This document shows positions 53,086 through 60,749 of a stretch of DNA of 64,000 bases, piece after piece (positions within the stretch are counted from its first letter, which is position 1; every line of letters begins with the position of its first letter). The notes under the pieces are model-generated. The model was not told the DNA's origin and did not search any database. It worked only from the letters and a program-made list of their open reading frames with translations. Position numbers and translations under genes: made by a program. The stretch covers positions 62,001 through 126,000 of the forward strand of contig NZ_CP117167.1 in NCBI RefSeq assembly GCF_028596025.1, read 5' to 3'. Origin of the DNA: Mucilaginibacter jinjuensis. Lineage in GTDB: Bacteria; Bacteroidota; Bacteroidia; Sphingobacteriales; Sphingobacteriaceae.

Positions 53086-53946
53086 ATGATTGCCAAACTG
53101 AAACAAACTGCACGACAAACTTTAACCGCGATACAAAAAGCGTTCGCTAAAAATATTGATCATCTGTATTCAGAATCGCCTTACAATAAATTGATAGCAG
53201 AGCTGGATAATAAAAATGATTTTGCAAAATATAAGTCCTACACTCAATTCCGTGATGATTATGAAAGTAAGGTATTAGCGCTGAATGCTAAATATGTGAA
53301 ATTGGCCGGCGTAACTTATCATCTTAATGCTTTTAAAGATGTGATGAGTTTGCGAGAAGCATCGACCGACGATAGCGGGTTAAACTCGCGGATGCGCTTC
53401 TGTTTATCAATTATTAAGCAATATTTTTCGGGTGCAAAAAAGGTATATTTGTCCGAGCATGATACCTTGTTTCACCAAGTTTTAGCGAAGGAGACGGAAT
53501 TCGACCTAACTACCAGTTATTATAAACCGGGCGCAGCTTTACACCAGGATTTAACAGCGCTTACTTATCCCGATAACTCATTTGATCTGAGTTTATCATT
53601 TGAAGACCTGGAGCATATTCCAGAATATAAAAAGGCCATTGCCGAGCTTTACCGCGTTACCAAACCCGGTGGGCATGTACTTTTGAGCACCCCTTTCGTT
53701 ATTGATTATGATAAAACGTTGGTAAGGGCAACGATAAATAAAGCAGGAGAGATAACCCATTTGTTAGAACCCGAGTATCATGGCGACCCTGTTATTCCGC
53801 AAGGTATCCTTTGCTTTTACCACTTTGGCTGGGATTTGCTGGATGATTTCCGCACGGCAGGTTTTTCCGACGTTAAAATTATAACGGGTTATGATACCGG
53901 CAAAATGATGCTCGGCCTGCAGCTTTTTATCATGGCTCAGAAATAA
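53086..53946 (+). CDS. SAM-dependent methyltransferase (Methyltransf_11-like)
   Basis: The 286-aa protein has the C-terminal half of a class I methyltransferase: DNSFDLSLSFEDLEHIPEYKKAIAELYRVTKPGGHVLLSTPF in outline (about 165-205), which is the post-I/II/III region of Methyltransf_11. Motif I, normally a glycine-rich loop after beta-1, is poor here (VYLSEHDTLFHQVL, about 122-135), so SAM binding is less certain. The N-terminal 110 residues are helical and unassigned. Target unknown. Single gene with terminator. Confidence 0.78.
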   Translation: MIAKLKQTARQTLTAIQKAFAKNIDHLYSESPYNKLIAELDNKNDFAKYKSYTQFRDDYESKVLALNAKYVKLAGVTYHLNAFKDVMSLREASTDDSGLNSRMRFCLSIIKQYFSGAKKVYLSEHDTLFHQVLAKETEFDLTTSYYKPGAALHQDLTALTYPDNSFDLSLSFEDLEHIPEYKKAIAELYRVTKPGGHVLLSTPFVIDYDKTLVRATINKAGEITHLLEPEYHGDPVIPQGILCFYHFGWDLLDDFRTAGFSDVKIITGYDTGKMMLGLQLFIMAQK

Positions 53947-53956
53947 GCTATAAAAC

Positions 53957-53986
53957 AAAAGGCGTTAAATAATTAACGCCTTTTTT
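53957..53986. terminator. Terminator of the methyltransferase gene
   Basis: Perfect 12-bp arms AAAAGGCGTTAA (53957-53968) and complement (53973-53984) with a 4-nt loop and a T tract. Confidence 0.9.
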
Positions 53987-53990
53987 ATGT

Positions 53991-54020
53991 CTTGTCTCTT
54001 GGTTCTCGATTCTTGCTTCT
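53991..54020. repeat. Word repeat related to 38783-38879
   Basis: The minus strand reads AGAAGCAAGAATCGAG followed by AACCAAGAGACAAG, very close to the left arm at 38783-38814. It lies just after a terminator, as there. Confidence 0.7.
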
Positions 54021-54024
54021 CTTC

Positions 54025-54750
54025 TTAGTTTCGTCTGTTTAAGAACGAAATATAATAAAGCAGTGTTGCTAATGAACCCAAGGCCGCAACCACATAAGTC
54101 ATGGCTGCCCACCATAAGGCATCTTTAGCCTGCTCGTGCTCCTGGCTGCTTTGCATTACGCTGTAATTATTATTTAACCAGGCTAATGCTCGCTGGCTGG
54201 CATCAAACTCAACAGGCAGGGTAATAAAGCTAAACAGGGTAACTAAAGCCAGTGCAGCTATCCCAATTATTAAGATATAAGGGTTACTGGCAAAAATCAT
54301 CAGCATAACACCGATCATCAAAGTCCACTGTACTAAGCGCGAAGCCACACTAATAACCGGCACAATTGCCGTACGTAAACTTAACCAGCTGTAAGCACGT
54401 GCGTGTTGTACAGCATGCCCGCATTCGTGTGCGGCAACGGCTGCTGCGGCAACACTGCGGCTGTAATAAACATCGGGGCTAAGGTTTACCGTTTTGTTTT
54501 CGGGGTTGTAATGGTCGGTCAACTGGCCTTCAACAGAAATTACCTGTACATCCAGAATGCCGTTATCGCGCAGCATTTTCTGTGCTACTTCTGCTCCGGT
54601 TAATCCCGATGATAATGGAATCTCGGCATATTTCTGAAACTTGCTTCTAAAACGGGATTGTACGATAAAGCTCACTAACGCCACGCCGATCATCAAGACC
54701 CAGGCAGAAGAGAAGCCTATATATGCGGTTATAAATGAGAAATGTATCAT
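54025..54750 (-). CDS. YugP-like neutral zinc metallopeptidase, membrane-bound
   Basis: The 241-aa protein has an N-terminal membrane helix (about 8-30), the zinc motif HECGH (His108, Glu109, His112) inside AAHECGHAVQHARAYS, and two further membrane helices (about 130-170 and 210-235). This is the Zn_peptidase_2 (PF04298) family, conserved in Bacteroidota and Firmicutes, with unknown substrates. Its start is close to the divergent FAD oxidoreductase gene (48 bp). Confidence 0.9.
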   Translation of the reverse strand: MIHFSFITAYIGFSSAWVLMIGVALVSFIVQSRFRSKFQKYAEIPLSSGLTGAEVAQKMLRDNGILDVQVISVEGQLTDHYNPENKTVNLSPDVYYSRSVAAAAVAAHECGHAVQHARAYSWLSLRTAIVPVISVASRLVQWTLMIGVMLMIFASNPYILIIGIAALALVTLFSFITLPVEFDASQRALAWLNNNYSVMQSSQEHEQAKDALWWAAMTYVVAALGSLATLLYYISFLNRRN

Positions 54751-54798
54751 ATTTATAGTTTCAATTAGTATTTCAAAAAGTATTCCGAATCAGAGAAT

Positions 54799-55947
54799 AT
54801 GACAGCCACTAATCCGACATTCTCCTACTGGGAACGTACCACATTTATTGATAATGCAGATGTAGTTATAATCGGCAGCGGGCTTGTAGGCTTAAGCGCC
54901 GCATTACATTTAAAACGCAAAAAACCCACACTAAATATAACGGTTTTAGACCGCGGCTTATTACCCAGCGGTGCCAGTACCAAAAATGCCGGATTTGCCT
55001 GTTTCGGTACTGTTTCTGAGCAATTGGGCTATATAGAACGATCATCCGAAGCAGAAATGCTGCGAATGGTTGATTACAGGTACCGCGGCTTACAACGCTT
55101 GAGGGCTAACTTGGGCGATAACAATATCCGTTATGAACAGCATGGCGGATTCGAATTGTTTACTGCTGATGAGAAGCAGGAAGCCGAAACCGCAATAGAA
55201 GCCATACCACACCTCAATAAATTATTAAGCGCCGTTATTGGTGATACTGACATTTATGCAGTTGCGGATGCTAAAATTGCAGGCTTTGGTTTTCAGGGTG
55301 TTAGCCGGATGATTGTTAATAAACACGAGGGCCAGATTGATACAGGCCACATGATGCGTGCGCTGCTTTATAAAGTGTATGAAGCAGGCGTGTTGGTGTT
55401 GAATAATTGTATGGTTGATAGAATTGAGCACAAAGATCATCACCAATCCATACATACTAACCAGGGGATATTTAAGGCGAAAAAGGTAATTGTGGCCAAT
55501 AATGCCTTTGCCCGCCAGCTATATCCCGATCTGGAAGTAATCCCTGGCCGTGGACAAGTGCTGGTAACCAAGCCCATCGCCAACCTAAAACTTAAAGGCA
55601 CTTATCACTTTAACGAAGGCTATTATTACTTCCGCAATATTGATAACCGGGTACTATTTGGCGGAGGCAGAAATTTGGATTTCAAGGCAGAGGAAACAGT
55701 GGATTTTGGTAATACCGAACAGGTCAAAAATCACCTAAGCCAATATCTACATAGAATGATTTTACCCGATCAAGCTATAGAAATTGATTACTGGTGGAGC
55801 GGCATTATGGGTTTCGGCGAAGAGCTGAGCCCGATTATAAAAGAGCTGCAGCCCAATGTATTTTGTGCCGTGCGATGCAATGGTATGGGTATAGCTATGG
55901 GGAGTTTGGTTGGTGAAGAGGTTGCGGATCTGGTACTAAAGAACTAA
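54799..55947 (+). CDS. FAD-dependent oxidoreductase (DAO family)
   Basis: The 382-aa protein has the FAD dinucleotide motif VVIIGSGLVGLSAALHLKR (about 23-41), the DAO-type GASTKNAGFACFG segment, and the C-terminal DYWWSGIMGFGEELSPII and CNGMGIAMGSLVGEEVADLVL. Family members oxidise amino acids or glycine-like amines; the exact substrate is not readable. The protein has no signal peptide. Single gene, followed by a perfect inverted repeat. Confidence 0.88.
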   Translation: MTATNPTFSYWERTTFIDNADVVIIGSGLVGLSAALHLKRKKPTLNITVLDRGLLPSGASTKNAGFACFGTVSEQLGYIERSSEAEMLRMVDYRYRGLQRLRANLGDNNIRYEQHGGFELFTADEKQEAETAIEAIPHLNKLLSAVIGDTDIYAVADAKIAGFGFQGVSRMIVNKHEGQIDTGHMMRALLYKVYEAGVLVLNNCMVDRIEHKDHHQSIHTNQGIFKAKKVIVANNAFARQLYPDLEVIPGRGQVLVTKPIANLKLKGTYHFNEGYYYFRNIDNRVLFGGGRNLDFKAEETVDFGNTEQVKNHLSQYLHRMILPDQAIEIDYWWSGIMGFGEELSPIIKELQPNVFCAVRCNGMGIAMGSLVGEEVADLVLKN

Positions 55948-55958
55948 GCAATCTACTC

Positions 55959-56059
55959 CCGTCATGCCGAACTTGTTTCGGCACCCCACAGGACAGGTCG
56001 CAAACATTGCATATCGTATGCTTAGCGAATGGGATGCCGAAACAAGTTCGGCATGACGG
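55959..56059. repeat. Inverted repeat, GTCATnnYGAAC family, copy 3
   Basis: Perfect 25-bp arms at 55959-55983 and 56035-56059 (beginning CCGTCATGCCGAACTTG) enclose a 51-bp loop. It lies between the convergent FAD oxidoreductase and murF genes. Confidence 0.92.
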
Positions 56060-56070
56060 AAACGAAGCGT

Positions 56071-57375
56071 TTAAAACAACTCCACCAACCTTTCCAACGC
56101 CATTCCTCTCGAACCCTTAATCAACACCGTTGAATGCTTAACCGGCTTTTCTTTCAAAGCTTTGATGGCATCATCAGTAGTTTCATAAAAATCAGCACTG
56201 AAACCTTGTTTTAGATCAAAGAATGCCTTACCAATAAAGATGCGCTGGTTAACCGGGGCGGCAATGGCTTTCTGGATAATGGCTTCGTGCTCTGCGGCAG
56301 ATTCATCACCCAGTTCAAACATGTCGCCCAATACTAATACCTTGTCTTTAGCATCCATGGTGCTGATATTATCTATCGCTACAGCCATGCTGCTTGGGTT
56401 GGCGTTATAATAATCGCAAATGAGGGTATTACTCGCAGTCTGTGTAATTTGCGAACGGTTGTTAGTTGGTTGATAGCTGCTGATACCTGCATTAATTTCG
56501 GCATCACTCATTTTAAAATAAGTGCCGATACAAATGGCTACCAGCATATTATCGAGGTTGTAGGCACCGGTTAAGTGCGAATCAACTTCGTGGTTAATGC
56601 CGTTTTTGCCCTTCCATGCTAAAGAAACATACGGCGCATTTTTAGTTACCTTTCCGGTGATTAAGTTGCCTGAATCCTGCGTTCCGTAACCGATGGTATT
56701 TTGTAAGTCACGTGCTGCTTTCATTTCGGCCAGCACCGGGCTATCAGTATTGATAAAGATAATGCCGTTGGTGGCTTGCAGGTAATCGTACAATTCACCT
56801 TTGGCAATTTTTACACCTTCTGTACCACCAAATCCTTCGAGATGCGCTTTACCAACGTTGGTAATCAAGCCGTGCGAAGGTTGAGAAATGGTACACAGCA
56901 TTTCGATCTCTTTCTGGTGATTGGCACCCATTTCTATCACCGCCATTTGGTGACTTTTGTCGACTGATAGAATGCTCAGCGGCACACCAATATGGTTGTT
57001 GAGGTTGCCCTCGGTAGCATAAGTATTAAAATGCTGTGATAGCACAGCTTTGATTAACTCTTTAGTAGTGGTTTTACCATTGGTACCTGTTAAGCCAATA
57101 ACGGGGATCTGCAATTGCTTGCGATGGTAGCGGGCAAGATCCTGCAAGGTGGTTAATACATCATCAACCAAAATATATTGTTCGCCGAGGCGGTATTGGG
57201 CATTGTCAATAATGGCATAAGCAGCGCCTGCTTCAATAGCTTGTTGGGCAAAGCTGTTGGCATCAAACTTATCGCCCTTTAGGGCAAAGAATAAACTGCC
57301 CTTCGCAATTTTGCGGGTATCGGTACTAATTACAGGGTGCTGTAAAAACAGCTCATAAAGTTTTTCGGTAACCAT
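56071..57375 (-). CDS. murF: UDP-N-acetylmuramoyl-tripeptide--D-alanyl-D-alanine ligase
   Basis: MurF adds D-Ala-D-Ala to the UDP-MurNAc-tripeptide in the cytoplasm, the last soluble step of peptidoglycan precursor synthesis. The 434-aa protein has the N-terminal substrate domain (about 1-95, FFALKGDKFDANSFA), the ATP loop GLTGTNGKTTTKE (about 107-119), the HLTGAYNLDNMLVAI Mur motif (about 255-269) and the C-terminal domain with YNANPSSMAVAI and LGDMFELG. Length matches the family. No other mur genes are adjacent here. Confidence 0.95.
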   Translation of the reverse strand: MVTEKLYELFLQHPVISTDTRKIAKGSLFFALKGDKFDANSFAQQAIEAGAAYAIIDNAQYRLGEQYILVDDVLTTLQDLARYHRKQLQIPVIGLTGTNGKTTTKELIKAVLSQHFNTYATEGNLNNHIGVPLSILSVDKSHQMAVIEMGANHQKEIEMLCTISQPSHGLITNVGKAHLEGFGGTEGVKIAKGELYDYLQATNGIIFINTDSPVLAEMKAARDLQNTIGYGTQDSGNLITGKVTKNAPYVSLAWKGKNGINHEVDSHLTGAYNLDNMLVAICIGTYFKMSDAEINAGISSYQPTNNRSQITQTASNTLICDYYNANPSSMAVAIDNISTMDAKDKVLVLGDMFELGDESAAEHEAIIQKAIAAPVNQRIFIGKAFFDLKQGFSADFYETTDDAIKALKEKPVKHSTVLIKGSRGMALERLVELF

Positions 57376-57450
57376 GATGTAAATATACAGCGAAGCGGAT
57401 AAATTGTTATTAGATTTACACCGATATCCCTGCCAACGTTTAACATCTAT

Positions 57451-58062
57451 ATGAGAAAATTTCTATTAGCCATTGCGCTGCTATCTGCAACGCTTGCGGC
57501 TTCTGCTCAAAATAGCAAAAACATGAAATGGTTTAATCAACCTAAAACCTGGAAAGCTTACCCCGATTCATTAACCATGACCGTTGACCCCGATACGGAT
57601 TACTGGAGAACTACTCATTATGGCTTCATCCGCAATTCGGGGCCTTTCTACTACCAGGAAATAGCCGGCAACTTTGAAGCTACAGTGAAAATCACCGGGC
57701 ATTACGAAGAGCTTTTCCATCAGGCGGGATTAATGGTGCGTATCGACAATAAAAACTGGATAAAAACCGGGATTGAATATGTGGATGGCGTGCAAAATGT
57801 AAGCGCCGTTGTTACGCGTGATGTATCAGACTGGTCGGTTGTACCACGTAATGATAGCCCTAAATGTATCTGGTTAAAGTTGTTACGCAAGGGCGATTAT
57901 GTACAGATCCAATATTCGTTTGATAATAAAGATTTCAAGATGCTGCGCCTGGCCTACTTCCCGCCAAATGTGAAGGCGCAGATTGGTATGGTGGCTGCTG
58001 CACCGGGTAAAAAGAGCTTTGCGGTAACGTTCGAGGATTTTAAAGTAGAAGTGGTTAAATAA
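57451..58062 (+). CDS. DUF1349 domain protein, exported
   Basis: The 203-aa protein has a signal peptide (cleavage near ASAQ, residue 20) and a DUF1349 concanavalin-like domain: MKWFNQPKTWKAYPDSLTM, TDYWRTTHYGFIRNSGPFYY, FHQAGLMVRID and WIKTGIEYVDG. The family binds carbohydrate-like ligands structurally, but its role is unknown; the signal puts it in the periplasm or outside. Single gene. Confidence 0.87.
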   Translation: MRKFLLAIALLSATLAASAQNSKNMKWFNQPKTWKAYPDSLTMTVDPDTDYWRTTHYGFIRNSGPFYYQEIAGNFEATVKITGHYEELFHQAGLMVRIDNKNWIKTGIEYVDGVQNVSAVVTRDVSDWSVVPRNDSPKCIWLKLLRKGDYVQIQYSFDNKDFKMLRLAYFPPNVKAQIGMVAAAPGKKSFAVTFEDFKVEVVK

Positions 58063-58183
58063 GATATCCGTTTACCGGAAAATTTCCGCCATCCACCGTT
58101 TTTATCTTCAGCCTAACCGTTTGCTCATTGTGCAGGGGGCATAGCCGGGGTACATTTGTTTCAACAAAGCAAATTACCAGCAG

Positions 58184-58684
58184 ATGAAAATGTATTATTT
58201 AATGGCGTGCTTACTACCTATAGCTATCATAGCGCACGTTATTGAAGAGTGTGTTTTCCCTGGCGGATTTATCCAATGGTACAGAGACAAACGGCCTGAT
58301 ATTGCATCGGGTATTACCAAGAGCAGGTTGGCCATTGCAAACCTCATTTTTATAACGCTCTCATTTATGCCTATGCTGTTGGGGCCAGGTACCCAGGGCT
58401 TATCGTGGCTGTTGTCGCTCTCGTCCATTACTGCTGTAAATGCTTTATTCCATATAGTTGGCAGTGCCCGCACCAAAAGCTATTCGCCCGGCGAAGTAAC
58501 TGCTATGTTTATCTATCTACCCCTAACTATCTACATTAACTGGGAGCTGCTGGCTACACATGCCATCACATTAGACTATGCAGGTAAATGTTTTTTGGTA
58601 GGGATAGCCTATCATATATGGTCGGCCTATAGCCATGAACAAAGGGCCACAGAGTTTGAGGAGTACCAATCGGCTAATAAATAA
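58184..58684 (+). CDS. HXXEE domain membrane protein
   Basis: The 166-aa protein starts with a membrane helix that carries the family motif AHVIEECVFPGGF (His18, Glu21, Glu22 in HxxEE), and has about four membrane helices in all (LIFITLSFMPMLL, LSWLLSLSSITAVNALF, FIYLPLTIYINWELL). A conserved His (FHIVGS) follows in the third helix. The family has no known function; the conserved His and Glu residues suggest metal binding. Single gene with terminator. Confidence 0.82.
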   Translation: MKMYYLMACLLPIAIIAHVIEECVFPGGFIQWYRDKRPDIASGITKSRLAIANLIFITLSFMPMLLGPGTQGLSWLLSLSSITAVNALFHIVGSARTKSYSPGEVTAMFIYLPLTIYINWELLATHAITLDYAGKCFLVGIAYHIWSAYSHEQRATEFEEYQSANK

Positions 58685-58708
58685 ACCGAACTTCAAGAAT
58701 GAACCAAT

Positions 58709-58740
58709 AAAAAAGGCTCCCTGATCGGGGAGCCTTTTTT
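58709..58740. terminator. Terminator of the HXXEE gene
   Basis: Perfect 13-bp arms at 58709-58721 and 58728-58740 (core GGCTCCC) with A/T tracts on both sides. Confidence 0.92.
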
Positions 58741-58762
58741 ATTTTATGTCGAAATTAAGCTT

Positions 58763-58867
58763 AATTCCCCTCTTTAGAGGGGGCGGAATGGACTGTGTTG
58801 TGGCAGGGGTGTGTTATTGAATTAATATTATAAGAACACACCCCTGCCCCTCTCAAGAGGGGAGTCT
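58763..58867. repeat. Compound palindromic repeat (CCCCTCTTTAGAGGGG type)
   Basis: A perfect 14-bp inverted repeat GGCAGGGGTGTGTT (58802-58815 and 58835-58848) is flanked on each side by a short palindrome of the form CCCCTCT-nn-AGAGGGG (near 58766 and 58848). The whole could fold into a cruciform of three stems. It lies between the terminator and the end of fabV. Confidence 0.85.
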
Positions 58868-58878
58868 AACGGGCAAAC

Positions 58879-58908
58879 AAAAAAGGCCTCCTGTTAAGAA
58901 GACCTTTT
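58879..58908 (-). terminator. Probable terminator of fabV
   Basis: An imperfect stem pairs AAAAGG with CCTTTT and the internal CT/AG steps; on the minus strand it ends in a T tract about 20 bp beyond the fabV stop. Confidence 0.6.
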
Positions 58909-58928
58909 GTTATATTGTTAACTGTAGA

Positions 58929-60125
58929 TTACTCAACCAAGCCCGAAACTTGTACCATTTCATCAACTTCGATACCGTAAGTTACTCCCGGTACTTCAAA
59001 GCCAAACAGGTTCATAAAGTCAGAACGGTATCCGGCCAAATCGCCAATTGAAGCCAGGGCTTCGGTATCAGCTTCTTTCCATAACTCGTCAACTTTAGCT
59101 TGTACATCGGGGCGCATTTCCCAATCGTCGATACGCACACGGCCTTTTTCGTCAGTTGGGATGGTGCCGCCATTGTATAAACGTTGCTCGAATAAACGCT
59201 GGATCTGCTCGATACAACCTTCGTGAATGCCTTCTTCTTTCATCACTTTATAAAGTAATGAGATATACAAAGGAATAACCGGGATAGCCGAACTTGCCTG
59301 TGTAACTAATGCTTTGTTTACAGAGATCAGGGCTTTGCCGTCGATATCTTTCAGTTTATCATTGATCTCGAAAGCGGTAGCTTCCAAATGATCTTTTGCA
59401 CGGCCGATGGTGCCTTTGCGGTAAACTTTCTCGGTTAATGCAGGGCCAATGTATGAGTAAGCAACGGTAAGTACGCCGTTAGCTAATACGTTAGCTGCTT
59501 TCATCTCATCAATCCACATGCCCCAGTCTTCGCCACCCATTACTTCAACAGTATTGGCAATTTCTTCTTCGGTAGCCGGGTTGATCGAAATTTCTGACAC
59601 TACGCCGGTATGGAAATCAACGGTTTTATTGGTAAAAACTTCGCCAATTGGTTTAATAACCGAGTTGTGCGCTACACCGGTTTTAGGGTGTGTGCGGCGA
59701 GGTGATGCCAGGCTGTAAACAACCAAATCAACCTGACCTAAATCTTTTTTAATCAGGGCAATGGTTTTTGCTTTGATCTCGTCAGAGAAAGCATCGCCAT
59801 TAATGCTTTTGGCATAAAGGCCAGCCTCGTGAGCTTGTTTCTCAAAAGCGGCAGTATTGTACCAACCTGCTGAGCCCGGTTTGCCCGGTGCAGGTGGTTT
59901 TTCAAAGTAAACACCAACGGTTGAAGCATCTGAACCGAAAGCGCTGGTAATGCGCGAAGCCAAACCAAAGCCTGTTGATGCGCCGATTACCAGTACTTTA
60001 ACCGGGCCGCCATCAATTGCTTTCTTTGATTTGATATAATTAATTTGATTGATCACATTTTGCTCGCAGCCCTGTGGGTGAGAGGTTAAACAGATAAATC
60101 CGCGTATTCTGGGTTCTATAATCAT
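58929..60125 (-). CDS. fabV: Trans-2-enoyl-CoA/ACP reductase (NADH), FabV type
   Basis: FabV catalyses the last reduction of each fatty acid elongation cycle. The 398-aa protein starts MIIEPRIRGFICLTSHPQGC, which is typical, has the nucleotide motif VIGASTGFGLASRI (about 46-59) and the active site Tyr and Lys in YRKGTIGRAK (Y-x8-K), which separates FabV from FabI. FabV enzymes resist triclosan. No FabI is seen in the window. It is a single gene 61 bp below an unrelated hypothetical gene. Confidence 0.96.
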   Translation of the reverse strand: MIIEPRIRGFICLTSHPQGCEQNVINQINYIKSKKAIDGGPVKVLVIGASTGFGLASRITSAFGSDASTVGVYFEKPPAPGKPGSAGWYNTAAFEKQAHEAGLYAKSINGDAFSDEIKAKTIALIKKDLGQVDLVVYSLASPRRTHPKTGVAHNSVIKPIGEVFTNKTVDFHTGVVSEISINPATEEEIANTVEVMGGEDWGMWIDEMKAANVLANGVLTVAYSYIGPALTEKVYRKGTIGRAKDHLEATAFEINDKLKDIDGKALISVNKALVTQASSAIPVIPLYISLLYKVMKEEGIHEGCIEQIQRLFEQRLYNGGTIPTDEKGRVRIDDWEMRPDVQAKVDELWKEADTEALASIGDLAGYRSDFMNLFGFEVPGVTYGIEVDEMVQVSGLVE

Positions 60126-60186
60126 AAAAGCTTATTAAAAATCGAGGCATATATAAGGATATTTTTGAAAACATCCCGAAAAAAGG

Positions 60187-60747
60187 TTAACCGAGTTGTT
60201 GGCCTTCAGCATTTAAACGGTATTGGTAGTCCTGCCAATCGGTGAGTATAATTTCATTTCCGACTATTTTAAAGGGTACTGTTTTATTATTTGGTGTTAC
60301 AAATATATCGCGACCACTAAACTGCCATTTGATGATACCATCAGTTGTGACTCTCGAAATCACCAATTCTCCATGTACAATCAAATCATCCCCAAATTCA
60401 TAAATACAAAAGCAAGTAGCCCAATCCAAATTGTTTTTCCAGATCAAATCTAGTGATGGGATTTGCAGGGCGTAAACATGGTCTGTACAGCAAATAAATA
60501 TTACCCCGTTTTTAATTAAATAGGAATTTTCAAATATCCCTGTTGCGCCGCCCGATGCGCAAATGATTACACTCGAGGTTTCAACTCCATTTTCCTTAAC
60601 CCTGATGCCATGTTTGGCCGATGGCTGATAAACATCAGCCGGATCGTGAAGGATATGTTGATAATGGTTGAGATTGTCTTTTGAGTTTAAGACATAGTTC
60701 TCATCATTAATAACTTCTATTTCGTATTGTGGGTGATGGAAGATCAT
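60187..60747 (-). CDS. Hypothetical protein, beta-propeller-like
   Basis: I cannot name this 186-aa protein. The sequence is rich in beta strands with repeated aromatic and glycine positions (VIFICCTDHVYALQIPSL, GDDLIVHGELVISRV, IKWQFSGRDIFVTP), suggesting a small beta-propeller-like fold. There is no signal peptide, so it is probably cytoplasmic. It starts 2 bp after recQ and is therefore translated from the recQ transcript. It could be an immunity-type protein; that is speculation. Confidence 0.65.
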   Translation of the reverse strand: MIFHHPQYEIEVINDENYVLNSKDNLNHYQHILHDPADVYQPSAKHGIRVKENGVETSSVIICASGGATGIFENSYLIKNGVIFICCTDHVYALQIPSLDLIWKNNLDWATCFCIYEFGDDLIVHGELVISRVTTDGIIKWQFSGRDIFVTPNNKTVPFKIVGNEIILTDWQDYQYRLNAEGQQLG

Positions 60748-60749
60748 TG

